64,000 bases of DNA from Cristatella mucedo (taxonomy: Eukaryota > Bryozoa > Phylactolaemata > Cristatellidae), in assembly GCA_009760855.2 (NCBI GenBank), contig WPIO01000019.1, forward strand, positions 2,849,501-2,913,500, given 5' to 3'. The notes beneath the pieces are model-generated. The model was not told where the DNA came from. It did not search any database and worked only from the letters and a program-made list of their open reading frames with translations. This document shows, in pieces, positions 42,770 through 53,519 of this stretch. Made by a program: the position numbers and the translations under genes. The first letter of the stretch is position 1. Each line of letters begins with the position of its first letter.

Positions 42770-43950
42770 ATTTTACCCCATGGATGCTCTCAGATAAGAA
42801 GGATTATCTTCAGCTTACTTTAGGGATGTTCACAACTGACAACTCATATTGCTACTGTGAGAAGTACTTGCAAGGCAACTGTAAAATCAGGAAACACATA
42901 TTCTGATAACTGATCATGAAAGATATGAATTCCAGTCCTTAGTGCCGACTTGTGAAGTGCGGCAAGAAGCATTTTGAAGTCACATATTTCGTTGTACAGC
43001 TCTGTTTCGTCAACGCCTGAACAATGGAAGCATCCACGATCTAGACATCGCAGGCGGAGTCTGCTCTGGTCAAGTGTCTTCAAAAGCTTCTCAACTTCCA
43101 TAAAGAAACCAAATTTGGCATTAAGATCCGTGACCCTGGATAAAATGGCTGTAATTTCTTTTCGGAGATAGTCTATGCTTTCCTTTACGAGCCTTGAAAT
43201 CTCCTCTGCCGCCAGGCCAACATCCTGAAAGAGTTCTCCATCTGCATCCTTCGGTGGATTCTTTGTTCAACTAATTTGAAATTAGTATTTTATTAAAAAT
43301 ATATATTAGATTTAATTAATTAATTATTATATTATATATATATAATAAATATAAATTTAATTTAATTTACTATTTTAATTAGTAGAGTAATTACAATTTG
43401 TAATTAACATAACTAATAGTAATTCCCCACAATTCACATCTTCTTTTGGCATCTAGTAGTGATTCTTGGCACAGATCATCTCGAAGTCTTGACCACCCAA
43501 TCTCAAGAGACTGAAGGTCACAAAAGGTGTCTTTGAAGTTCATCTTTGGATCTTTTAGTCTTTTACGAACGCGGTCAGTCTTCCTTAAGATGCCGTGCCA
43601 AAATGACGACAGAGCCAAAAGGTAAAAGTTAAAAATACAATGTCGGAGACTGACAGCTTCGCTTCTTGTTTCAAGAGTTCCACCTGAGTCCTCAGACAGT
43701 TGCTCCAAAAGACCCACAGTGCTGTTCAGTCCACCATTGATCGCGTTCAGAGCCTCTACTCTGGCGCTACATTTTTGCAGAGTCACCTTTATTCGCTGCA
43801 GTCAGTGTTGTAGACTAGTATGAGAAGAATATAAAGAAAAGGAGATAAGCATATTACAGCTTTTCGGGAAAGTGCATAGTACGAAGTAATGTGCACCTTT
43901 ATGAGTTTGCTGGTGGATTTCATAAGAAGGTCTACGGCGTCTTCTGTGGA
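42770..43950 (-). pseudogene. hAT transposase / ZMYM1-like protein, broken
   Basis: The minus-strand reading resembles the zinc-finger MYM1-like, hAT-derived transposase family. Order: DAVDLLMKSTSKLIK (43940-43897); a 101-base intron (donor AAAG|GTGCAC, acceptor GACTGCAG); KCSARVEALNAINGG, LLEQLSEDSGGTLETRSEAV, SFWHGILRKTDRVRKRLKDP, KMNFKDTFCDLQSLE and KRRCELWGI (to about 43425). An AT-rich insertion follows, then EEISRLVKESIDYLRKEITA, LNAKFGFFMEVEKLL, and the hAT C-terminal block FPDFTVALQVLLTVAI. After that the expected SVASCERSFSKLKLI reads with stops (VVSCEHP, SKLKII). The N-terminus was not found. Two in-frame stops and the insertion make it inactive. Confidence 0.82.
43262..43420. repeat. 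AT-rich insertion inside the hAT relic
   Basis: About 150 bases, almost all A/T, with short palindromes (CTAATTTGAAATTAG, AATTACAATTTGTAATT). Minus-strand coding resumes on the far side, but an in-frame TGA at the boundary argues against a simple intron. Confidence 0.7.
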
Positions 43951-44267
43951 GAAAAGGGTCAAGGCGTGGCTATGACTTATACAGATCTCATATTTAGGGA
44001 CTTGCTCTGAACTGCTCAATAAAACGCGAGCCTACAAACGTCAGCCGAATGTCAGTCATTTTTTCTATTTTGGAATTGGGGTGTGTTTGCGTGCGAGCGC
44101 GCATGTGACGAGCCCCAGAGTTTCGATTGGTTGGCTGGTACACCTGTGCGACATTGAGTAGAAGCAGCTTCTCCTTCGTGACGGTCGCCCGATTTTGCTC
44201 CTACCCAAGACTAGGTGACGTATTAACCCTAGCCAGAGTGAAAGCTGCACAAAACATTCGCCAATTT

Positions 44268-44340
44268 TAGGAGGATATAGGAGGAAAGGATTTTTTTTAT
44301 GAGGAAAGGATTTATTTTAAGAGGATTTAGGAGGAAAGTC
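44268..44340. repeat. Short GAGGAAAGGATTT repeats
   Basis: AGGAGGAAAGGATTTT, ATGAGGAAAGGATTTATT and AAGAGGATTTAGGAGGAAAG form three loose tandem units upstream of the coiled-coil gene. Possibly regulatory, but nothing beyond repetition is visible. Confidence 0.6.
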
Positions 44341-44524
44341 GATAGTGTAAACGCAGCATCAGGAGCGGAGCAGATCGACTAGGAAACCTACCGGAAGCGA
44401 CAGAACGCCATTTCGTATGGGAGCTGTTGCTGGCGTCCTGGCACCGGATATCCGGATAAAGTGCCGGCCTTTTTGAAGTCCCGTCGATGTTTATCTGAGC
44501 TGCGGCGTATTCCAGGCTGAACTC

Positions 44525-44766
44525 ATGGAAACGACCGACAGCAGTGTAAACGAGAGCGTTAGTCTGTGTCAGGATTTTGTGGCCACGCTTAACAGCGCGA
44601 GTCAAAGCGAAACCAGCGTACTGTGCCAGCTGAAATCTCTGTCCGTCGACGCCGACGATCTGGCAGACCAAGCGCTGCGTCGCGAAGAAGAAGAGTGCAA
44701 GGAATGCATCGAAGGTGATGGTCCTGAAAGAGCAGCTGACGCGCGTGCGCCTATTTTGCCCGTCAG
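44525..44766 (+). CDS. Coiled-coil protein, exon 1
   Basis: Starts at ATG in AACTCATGGAAA. Residues 1-63 in the first frame read METTDSSVNESVSLCQDFVA, TLNSASQSETSVLCQLKSL, then DLADQALRREEEECKECIE, an acidic, helical, heptad-like N-terminus. From about 44715 the helix continues in a second frame (VMVLKEQLTRVR), so there is a one-base frame change at about 44700-44715 (sequence error, polymorphism or true lesion). The exon ends at CGTCAG|GTATGC in phase 1, which fits the next exon. I cannot name the protein; the length and pattern suit a structural or kinetochore/centrosome-type coiled-coil subunit, but that is a guess. Confidence 0.6.
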
Positions 44767-44803
44767 GTATGCCCCGTCGCTACGAACGTGCGGCCGTTTG
44801 CAG
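44767..44803 (+). other. 37-base micro-intron
   Basis: Donor CAG|GTATGC, acceptor CCGTTTGCAG|AG. Removing it joins TCAG to AGCTGCTGCG and opens a coiled-coil frame (SELLRRQTVSGG). Such very short introns are frequent in flatworms. Confidence 0.6.
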
Positions 44804-44931
44804 AGCTGCTGCGTCGACAGACCGTGAGCGGCGGCGCTGTTGCTCAGCAGCGGCAGGATATATTAAAGCTGGAGGAAGAACTAAAGCAGCTGGAGCAGGC
44901 GTCTCAAGTCAGCTCGAATGCGAGGGACGAG
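44804..44931 (+). CDS. Coiled-coil protein, exon 2
   Basis: Reads ELLRRQTVSGGAVAQQRQDI, then LKLEEELKQLEQASQVSSNA, then RDE, with clear a/d leucine spacing (ILKLEEELKQLEQ). The donor GACGAG|GTAGCG ends in phase 0. The next exon (45124) starts in phase 0 and continues the same amphipathic character. Open frame past the donor becomes Arg/Ser-rich and loses the heptad pattern, which supports the splice site. Confidence 0.6.
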
Positions 44932-45123
44932 GTAGCGTACGCTCGTCGATCGAGTCGCCCCGGTGTCGCTCGCAGGAGCAGCCTCGTCGGGCTCGCTCCG
45001 ACGAGCCCACTTGCCTAGCGGGGCTTCGGCCGTCCGATTAGTGATGGCATTTGACTCGCCCAAGCCAGCTACGCCTCTCGTCTCCATTCACCCGCCCGAG
45101 CCCATGCGGGATTCTCCTTCCAG

Positions 45124-45245
45124 TGTTCAGAGTCGCTGGCCGAGTGCAGACGGCGCTTGCAGCTAATGAAAGACGAAGAAGCGAGGCTCAAGGCGGAGGC
45201 GAAACGGCTAGGCGACGCAGTCGCCCACGATCTGCCCTTTCAAAG
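45124..45245 (+). CDS. Coiled-coil protein, exon 3
   Basis: Acceptor GGATTCTCCTTCCAG, donor CTTTCAAAG|GTGCCG. Encodes CSESLAECRRRLQLMKDEEA, then RLKAEAKRLGDAVAHDLPFQ. Highly charged and helical, in line with exons 1-2. Ends in phase 2, so at least one more exon must follow, which I did not find. The intron before it is 192 bases. Confidence 0.6.
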
Positions 45246-47892
45246 GTGCCGCAGTGCGCGCGCTCAGCGCAGCTGAGCCGGCGCTTCAGATCTCTCTGGC
45301 TCTCGCGTGCATTGCCCGCTGGCCGCTGTGTGCTGGCTCTGCAGGCTGTCTTTCCCTCTTTCTTCGCTATTCGTGGTGCTAAAAGACGCCGCATCGCGTG
45401 CTCAGCACTCCGCCCGAGCTCTTCCGATGCGCGGTGCTCCCGCCGGTGTTCTCGCATCCGTGACTTGCGAGCCGTACTCCAGTTTGCACCCGAGCTCGAC
45501 ATGTACCCAGCATTTCCTTGGCATTCACTGGCTCACGTGATCGAGACCCGAGAGTGTGCTTGTCTGTGCGAACTGCACTGAGATGGGCGTGACCCTGAAA
45601 ATGCCCTGGTATCAAACAAGAGATTTAGATTTTTAGCAACCTTCTGGTGCCCCAGCAAGCCGATCGGATAAGGCCTCCGCCCTTTTGGCAAATGCCTCCT
45701 ACCATCTGCTCACTCTGGCTCTCACTGTACAGAACGTCTCATAATCGTGCCAACAACGCTGGTGTCCACTGGTGGTATTCTCACTTGGCAACCCAAATTA
45801 ACCTCGGTGGTTAACAAAGAGAAAAATAAATTATTTGTCTTCTCTTCAAATCGGACTGTGACTATCCTCAATACTGCAGCTGAGAAAAACTGGCAGCTAT
45901 GTCGACCGAAAGTCGGTGCAGCATGATAATAAGAGGAAATTAAATGATGTGTTGCTATGCCCGTAAATTTTGGAGAGTACCTCGTTGCCAACGCATTCCA
46001 TGCTGCTCTTTGTCCGCTAGTACATTGTATGTGATAAATAGTATTAACCACTGACTGCGAAGGGAAGGCACTGGTGTTGAAGCAATTTGAAACTGCTGGT
46101 GCTACAGATGCTGAGAGAAAGGCCGTTTGACCTTGCCCCCAACAGACTACCGCTGTTTCGTGTCTCGAGCAGTTACCCTTAGCACCACACATTTACCAAG
46201 TTGATTTATTGGAACAGCTTGTACCGGTTGTTAGGTAACCCTCTGAAATTCTAGCAAGCTTCTGCAGAGCATGTGAATGTTACCCATTTCAAAGCGTTCC
46301 GAAGCCTTTGCTTAGCAGAGCAATCTCTCGTGCATTTTTGCATAGAGGAGTATTAAGCTTCTGGCTCATCTGATTGACCGAACCCCGAATTGCCTTTTGT
46401 AAAAAGTAGGCTGAGCTATCAATCTATCTATGCCGCTAACTGCAAGGGTACAGCACTACAGAATGCAAGCGTAGAAGCCAGCATGGCCGAGCAACCTGCT
46501 TGCAAATCCTGCAGAGCTAATAATAAATCGTGATTTTTTCATCGTCTAGAGAAGGTTCACTGCTGTGCATGTGTGGTGTGTCGGTACGATTGTGCCAACT
46601 CTCTGCTGCAATGTGACATACTCAGCCTGACGTGAATGCAGATGCTAATCTGACTGAAGCTCTGACCGCATGTTCCCGTTCTGTTTTGGGAGTTAAACCG
46701 ATGGCTTCCAACAGCAGACACGTAGACAGAATAGTCGTGGCAATTTGGCATGCCCTCTAAGTACTTTATTAGGCAGCAGCCTTGGGCTTCATATTGGGGT
46801 GTAGTGCTACTGCCGCTTGATCTGCATCTTGGATGGCTTGCAAGCAGACACATCATAGCTGGTAAAACAAAGTCTTTCAAGAGTTGAGCTCTTCTTTGCA
46901 GCTCTGCCGTACACGAGGAGGAAATGTTAAGATTAGTCATACCTCTCTGCACTGAGCCGATACAGCGGTTGCTCATTGTTTCAGGGTGCTGTAAGGAATG
47001 TAATGCTGTAAGGAATAAGTGGACAAATGAGTGGAATGCCTAGTTTATGCTATCGCTGCTTTTGCTGCCACCGCTGCTACTCCTACTATTTTCTGTGGTG
47101 AAATACTGAGATGATCACCATGCTTACCATGCCGTGCTTCAAGTGTAGTGAGTATTTGGCCTTCTATCCTGGAGCCATGTGTGGGTGTTGGGTATGCATT
47201 TGTCGCGTTTAGCACTAATGCATCAGCCGCTGCATCTTGCCTTCTGAAGGACACTAGCTTGGAGACGCCGGTGGTGCTTTATGTGCCCTGATAGGCACCG
47301 AACTGTGGCCATTTCACATTGCCCCAATGGTCGCTACCATTGCGTATTTATGGAACGCTCAGAGGATCCTTTCTCTTTCTTTTTTTTTTACAAACTCCAG
47401 CCAGCTCATGAAGCTTTATCTGTCAGCAACCAAGGTCAAGTTTGTGCCAGACAACTCGGCTTCCTCGTTGGCGCGTGGCTGTATCCTTTACTGCTAATTT
47501 ACTGCTAACACTGCCTCTGCGCTGGCTGGCGCATCGATGCCTCGCTGATGCCGCAATGTGTGCGGTTTGAAGCATCTGTCCGCTAGCATGGCAAAAAGGC
47601 CGTCAGTGGATGCTGGCTTGCGTGGGCCCTGAGATCAAACAGCACCTGCAGCTCTGGCCAGCGAACGTCCGGTTAATGTCTCTATTCGTGTTCCTCTCCT
47701 CGGTCGCACACGCCTCGAGCCTCGCTCCCCATCGTCTCCTCTCTTGACTTTATGCAGAGACGTCATTGTCCCCGGTCATTTTTTCTGTCGGCTGTTTGTG
47801 CCCGTTTTCGAGTTCTGCCGAGAGAGCTTCGTGCATAGGCATCTTCGTGCATCGATGGATTTGGCACTCTTCAATCATGGCATAAGGGTAGT
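45246..47892. other. No recognised gene; a few minus-strand frames
   Basis: Minus-strand open frames at 46192-45722 (156 codons), 46976-46557 (139) and 47254-47045 (69) are longer than expected for AT-balanced DNA. However, I recognise no domain and cannot connect them by splice sites. ACGGCATG|GTAAGC on minus (near 47128) is a possible donor for the last one. Further exons of the plus-strand coiled-coil gene may also lie here. Confidence 0.25.
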
Positions 47893-48055
47893 GTGCTCGA
47901 ACTTAATCTACTTGGGGCAAGGTCCTCACACCCTACGACCCAGGCCGTGGGTTCGAGTCATGCAGCAGACAGTCCTTCATTGCCTGCTGCAAGCTGAGTG
48001 ATAGCCACAAAGGCTATCCTGCCGCTATAGTAATGAGACTAATGAATCAGCTAAT
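47893..48055 (+). mobile_element. SINE1, diverged
   Basis: Head with GGGGCAAGGTCCTCACACCC, B-box GGTTCGAGTC, body TGAGTGATAGCCACAAAGGC and end ATGAATCAGCTAATG. More diverged than the other copies. Confidence 0.75.
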
Positions 48056-48059
48056 GTTT

Positions 48060-49495
48060 GCTTTACTGAAGATGTCCTACTATTTGTCAAAGTCACTGCC
48101 AGCTGGCTGAACACAGCCACAGCAAAGCGTAGACCTGTCTTGGTCGTCGTCAAACTTCTTAGACGTGCGATTCAGTTGTCCCACCTATTCAGTTGGCTCA
48201 CTCAGCCCAATGGAATCCCGTCGAATATTTTCTGATTTATTCCAAACTTACGTCTCGTGTTGCACTGCCAGTGCAGACATTGGTACTCACTTATAGAAGC
48301 CTAATTAGATGCAGTTGGCGATTCTAATAACTTCCGCACTCATGATCCTGCTATCGATGCCTTGACCTAGTCGATGTAGTCGTTTCAAATCCAGGATCGG
48401 TCGTGCCGTTTTCATTTGATACGAATGATATCGACCGGGTTGCCATCACTCGTCAGCTGTGGGACATGATGGAAGAGGAGTGGTGACGGTTATACCCACG
48501 TCTCATGCTGCCATGTGATTTGGCACCTCGTCAGCCGAGAGCAAACACGCTTTCCCATGCAGCATTATGCATGCAAGTAGCCTTAAGTCATCTTGGCAAG
48601 ACTACCTGCTGAGTGGACAACTAAATGCACCGGTCGTCCTCTTTTTGTGGTGAGCCGCTGTGTCAACTCACTCCACGAGTACTCCATATTAATCTTCGCT
48701 GTCCAGATTTTTGCTAGTCGTGCTTGTTACTAACATATGACCGCTGGCGTCATCTTTTTTAAGTGTGCGATGTTTGCATTTCTCCCATCTCTTAATATAA
48801 TCTGCTTAACGTGTCATCGGTTGTCTCATATTTACTTTTCTATCCGTATTGATTGAGCTTGGAGCAGTGATTGCTTTTTGCCACACCACTCCCACGAGGC
48901 TTTCAGGAGTGGGTGCTACTTGGAAGAACTTACGTTAGCAACCAGTTACATATACTTCTCAGGGCCAGGAAGCAATTCCCTAAGGTTTAACTGAATTTGG
49001 AAACTTATGGATGCAAGTATTGGAAAAGAAAATTGGCCATCGTTAGAATATCTGAGAATCTGTCTAGGTGCAGAAATGCTAAATGTGGAAGACCAAGTAG
49101 ACATGAGTACATGCGCAGCAGATTTTGGTAACTATCTCCGGTTTGAGCAAGCTCAGGATGAGAATACAGAGGTTGAGTTGAAATTGTCTCTATTACCGTG
49201 ACTAGCAGGGCAAATGGAGCAGTCACCAACTCTATATAAGGAAAAAGAAAACGGTCGTTAATATGTAGTCCTAAAGGTACGAAGAGTCTGCTGCCGAAAA
49301 AGTAGCTCCACTGAGTAAAGGAGTCAAGCTGTAAGAGTTATTGTCTGAGTAGTTTGACCCTATACTGGTGCTCAATTGAAACTGTCGTGGTTTCTTCCAA
49401 TACAAGTGTGCAGAGGGGCTGGGCATAACTGATGGCCCTTCCTGAAGGCATGCTACGACCCAGTAATTAGAGATGTAGTCAAACCTACTTACTAC
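48060..49495. other. No recognised feature
   Basis: Two short frames overlap at 49005-49229 on opposite strands; neither has a motif I know. Confidence 0.4.
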
Positions 49496-49499
49496 TATT

Positions 49500-49935
49500 T
49501 AGTTTGTATGCTCCAAAAGCTTGGAACTCACTCCCGACTTGCGTCGCGACATCATTTGACTTGACCACATTTAAAAAGAACTAGAAAACGCACCTATTTA
49601 GGACAGCATTTAGTGGGTCCCTTAGATTCGTTCTTTATGTGCTTATTCGTGCTGACACTGTGCATGCTGCCACTAACCAGCCGAGCCGGTTTGATCCAGC
49701 GGTTAAGGTGCTCGCCCCGACCAAGGTCTGGCTGAGGTAGTGGGCTCGAGCCCCCAGGCAAATGTGAAGCGCCTTAAGAGAGATTAGATTCTCTTGGGCT
49801 GCTATACAAATGAATTATATGACCACACTTGTGTGCTGCCACTAACCACACTTGCATGCTTACCCAGTGCATGTCACCTCTAACCATGGAATTCTTATTG
49901 TTTATCGAGCATGCTATCACTCACCATTCAATATG
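49500..49935 (+). mobile_element. L2-type LINE 3' end interrupted by SINE2
   Basis: Left part: codons for AWNSLP-type and TFKKN C-terminus (TTTAAAAAGAACTAGAAAAC, already with a stop), then CAGCATTTAGTGGGTCCC and GCTGCCACTAACCA. After the SINE it resumes with CACTTGCATGCTTACCC, GTCACCTCTAACCATGG and CACTCACCATTCAATATGG, then ends before the usual tail. Confidence 0.8.
49680..49833 (+). mobile_element. SINE2 nested in an L2 copy, with target-site duplication
   Basis: Head GATCCAGCGGTTAAGGTGC with B-box variant GGGCTCGAGCC, then GTGAAGCGCCTTAAGAGAGA, TTCTCTTGGGCTGCTATAC and AAATGAATTATATG. Flanked by the 15-base direct repeat TGCTGCCACTAACCA (49665-49679 and 49834-49848). Confidence 0.88.
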
Positions 49936-49989
49936 GTTTCCAAGTTGCCCATCTGTAGCCTTTCTGGTATTGGAATCGCTCGATCGCTG

Positions 49990-50429
49990 GTCGCGGGATG
50001 ATTTATCGTAACCAATTACTAGCTGCAAAGACCTTTAGTAACAGAGAGCATTGATCGCAACGAAGCCTGATGTAGTGACCATAGTTGATGATAAAAGGAT
50101 ATCACAGCCAATATTTTGCCGGTGGATTGATCCCACGGAAAAGAAAGATAGCTGAGCAACACAGCAGCGGCCCCCACGATAGGCATGGCTGAAGGAGCGT
50201 GGCTCTTTGGCGGCAACCGAAATTACCACCGTTCGATCCCTATTTGCCAAAAAGGATCGATTAGTCCCCTAGGAGGCCTCGCAAGTCTTTCTACGAGAAT
50301 ATTATGCTTCCGGGAAGAACTTCCGGGTTTAGGGAGCGGCTCTAAAGGTTTGTCGGGCGGCGATACTTAGGTTCGAAGATTTACGGTCTTTCTCCAGAGA
50401 CGATCTACCGTTTTTCATACCTGCTGCTA
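49990..50429. other. No recognised feature
   Basis: No repeat or coding motif noted. Confidence 0.4.
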
Positions 50430-51370
50430 AAAAGGATTACTACAAAGCTAACTCAATAGTTATGGGCAGACCAAGTGCGATTCAGTAATTGGAAAGCCAA
50501 ACGCTCGCATATCTCCTGTCGCATCTGTACAAAATCTAGGCGTCATGTTCCAATGTGACTTTTCTTTAGACCATCACATCAGCTCCAATGTCAAGTCTGC
50601 CTACTTTCAGCTACATAACATGGCTAAAAGTTTCGGGTGTGTTTAGACAGGCATACTAAATCTAAATTGATTCATGCGTTTGTGGCATCTCGTCTCGACT
50701 TTTGTAACTCACTGCTTGCTGGTCTACCGGCCTGTGCAATCAGGCGCTTACTGATGGTGCAAAACTATGCAGCTAGGCTTGTCTGTCGTGAGCGTCGCAG
50801 TTGTCACATCACACCACTTCTCGCTTACCTGCACTGGCTCCCAGTCATGCAATGCATGCGAATTCAAGGTTTTGTCACTCACTTTTAGGTCTCTTCATTA
50901 TTTGACTCCTGACTATCTATCAGATCTACTTCCCCACCAGGTTAGGCATCGTAACATTCACTTTTCTGAATTAAATTATTAAACTAAACGATGTATGAAT
51001 CCTCAAATTCTTTGGAGACCATCCCTTTAGTTCATATGGTCCAAAAGCATGGAGCTCACTCGCGAGACTGACGTGTGACATCCCCTGAATTGACAACCTT
51101 TAAAAAACCTAATGACGCAGCTATTTATCGCAGCATTTGGTGGGTCCATGTGATTCGCCTTTGTGTGTTCATGCGTACTCACACTATGCATGCTGCAACT
51201 AACAGTATCTGCATGCTGACCTTGTGCATGTCACCTCTGTTGCTTTTATCAAGCAAAACACCGCTCACCATTCGATCGTGTTTCTTTTGCAGCAAATTTA
51301 AAGCGCCTAGAAAGAGATTGAATTCTCTGAGGGGGCTTTGTTGTCAAGTGTATTATTATTATTGTTATAA
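50430..51370 (+). pseudogene. L2-type LINE, decayed RT C-terminus plus 3' end
   Basis: Codons for VMGRPSAIQ-like sequence, then LDHHISSNVKSAYFQLHNMA, SKLIHAFVASRLDFCNSLLA, GLPACAIRRL and CRERRSCHITPLLAYLHWLP. Frame breaks lie between the blocks. The 3' UTR and tail (GCGCCTAGAAAGAGATTG, GAGGGGGCTTTGTTG, (ATT)n) are complete to 51368. No RT catalytic motif remains. Confidence 0.82.
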
Positions 51371-51374
51371 GTTT

Positions 51375-52415
51375 TTTAGAGGAGTTATCATTGTTCTTTA
51401 ATGGGAAACTTTTAGAGCTGATGGGAGATGCATACTCTTTACCCAGCTCTAAAGAGGCCAGCCGATTGGAGTGTCGTTGTGAAGCGCCAGGATTGTGACT
51501 TGGTAAACGTGTTTTAAAAGGATATATCATTATTATTGTTATAGCATTTCTCGTAAGCCGGGCTCTTGATGGCACGTGTCCCTGTTACCGGAGCTTCAGA
51601 CTATTCCAAAATAGGGAATCACATTTTTTTGAGGGCTAGAAGAACTTGAAGACGTTTCTACCTAAGCCTACGAGCAGGTAACCCTTGGATTACAACTTCA
51701 TGCTCAACAAATAGACATCCCAATCTCTTTTTATAGATGGCGTGGCGGTGACGCCTGGCGCCGCTTTTTTCGCACTTTTTCAAAGTGTGATCTAGAATTT
51801 TTTTACCGGGCTACAAAGCCCATCTGTAAAGGTGCTTCCTCGACCGGCATAGAGTGCTAACAGGTTAAAAGCCTACCATTTCTCTTTACAAGAAGCTGGA
51901 GAATTTTTACGGAGACGAAAACGAGGCCTACCGATGCAGATTATCGTAGTCAGCCTCCAGAGGAAGCCATCGAGGTTATAAGTCAGCTACAAAGGACATT
52001 TCATGCAGCCTATAGAGCTCCGCTTACAAATCTGCCTGTTGTAATCACATCCGCTTAATGAGTTTTTACAAAATTTAACTTTTGGAACTTGTTTAGTGTG
52101 CTGATAAACCGTGAAAACCTGTGGTTAATAACCGTAACAAGTCGCCTAAATATTAATATTCAGCCAGACCTACTTCAGGGACCCCAAAGATCGCGTCAGA
52201 AGTATATCTATTAATCCTTTAGCCCCGTCCCCCTCCAGGGAAACCGGACAGACCTCCCCTGTGGCCACCATTATTATCGGTGAGGTGTACCAAGTTTCAG
52301 GCCTTAGAGTTAAATGAATAAAATCATTAACATTAAAGTTTTATATAGTGGCTGTTAGCTGGCTTCTTAAACTCAACGTGTTTCTCAAGAAGTATCCACC
52401 ATTTTTTATAGGCAG
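51375..52415. other. No recognised gene
   Basis: Mostly AT-rich sequence between two L2 copies. A stretch at 51960-52060 may be decayed element sequence but does not match the L2 blocks I can see. Confidence 0.35.
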
Positions 52416-52419
52416 GGCT

Positions 52420-53360
52420 ACTTAGGAATGCAGACATGGGTAGAGTGTCTCTGCTTGTTTTGCTCGATCTTTCGGCAGCTTTTGAGACCATCGATCACAA
52501 AGTTCCTCTAGAGCGCCTCTCATCTCGCCTGAGCATCACTGGCAATGCTCTGCAGTGGTTCAGGTCCTATCTCAGTAGGAGACTCTAGAGTATTGACGTG
52601 AATGGACAAAGATCATCTGAAGTACCTCTGAAATATGGAGTACCTCAGGGCTCCGTGCTAGGTCCGGTTCTTTTCACGGTTTATACTCTCCCTCTTGCTG
52701 ATGTGATTGCCAAGCACAATCTAGGCTTTCACTTCTATGCGAATGACACTCAGTTGTACCTTTGCTTTGATGCCTCTCAGCCTTGAAGCACCTCAAATTC
52801 TCTCAACTCACTTACTGCATGCATTGATGACATCCGCAAATGGATGGCAGCAAATTTTCTAAAACTAAACGATGATAAAACTAACTTACTAGTTATGGGC
52901 AAACCCAGTGTGATTCAGAGATTGGAAAGGCTGACTCTCAAAATTGGCTCTGCCAGCATATCTCCAGTTGAATCAGCTCGAAATCTAGGTGTCATATTCC
53001 AAAGCGACCTCTCGTTAGACGACCATATCAGCTCCACAGTCAGGTCCGCCTATTTTCAGCTTCATAACATTGCTAAAATTCGGGCTTGTTTAGATAAGGA
53101 TACCACGTCCAAGTTGGTCCATGCATTCGTGACATCTCGTCTCGACTTCTGCAACTCACTGCTAACTGGCCTACCAGCATGTGCGATCAGGCGATTGCAG
53201 CTGGTGCAAAACTCGGCAGCTAGGTTTGTCTGTCGTGAGCGTCGCGTTGCCACATGACTCCACTTCTCGCCGACCTGCACTGGCTACCAGTCAAGCAACG
53301 GATTGACTTCAAGGTCTTGTCGCTCACTTGTAGGTCCCTTTATTCTATGGCTCCAGCCTA
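52420..53360 (+). pseudogene. L2-type LINE ORF2 (RT), best-preserved copy
   Basis: Reads [20 protein letters not shown] (motif A), then a stop, [20 protein letters not shown] and [14 protein letters not shown] (motif B intact), [14 protein letters not shown] (catalytic YADD changed to YAND), a stop, then LTACIDDIRKWMAANFLKLN, LGVIFQSDLSLDDHISSTVR and FVTSRLDFCNSLLTGLPACA to CRERR, with a frameshift and HWLPVKQRIDFK. It ends abruptly in the AP...L region at 53360 with no tail. Inactive because of two stops, the frameshift and the lost catalytic aspartate. Confidence 0.88.
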
Positions 53361-53515
53361 ACTCACAGCCTAAGCGGCTTTCGGTACACATTCGATAGTC
53401 AAAGTGAAGTAGCAGCTCGGGACCGCTCAAAACAATATGCCGTAGTTAGCAGCACGAGAGTAGATGTCTTTGCGTAAGCATTGTGGAAGCGAGCTCCACA
53501 GTCTAGGACCCAGAG
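53359..53515 (-). mobile_element. LINE-A fragment fused to L2
   Basis: On minus it reads LGPRLWSSLPQCLRKDIYSR, the LINE-A equivalent of AGPRLWNSLPQFL. CTCACAGCCTAAGCGGCTTT marks the 3'-UTR side. It joins the plus-strand L2 copy without a recognisable boundary motif. Confidence 0.72.
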
Positions 53516-53519
53516 GTTC

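Noticed and set aside
46557-46976. Minus-strand gene at 45.7-47.3 kb
   Set aside because: Frames are open but without domains, consistent splice sites or repeats; listed only as unexplained sequence.
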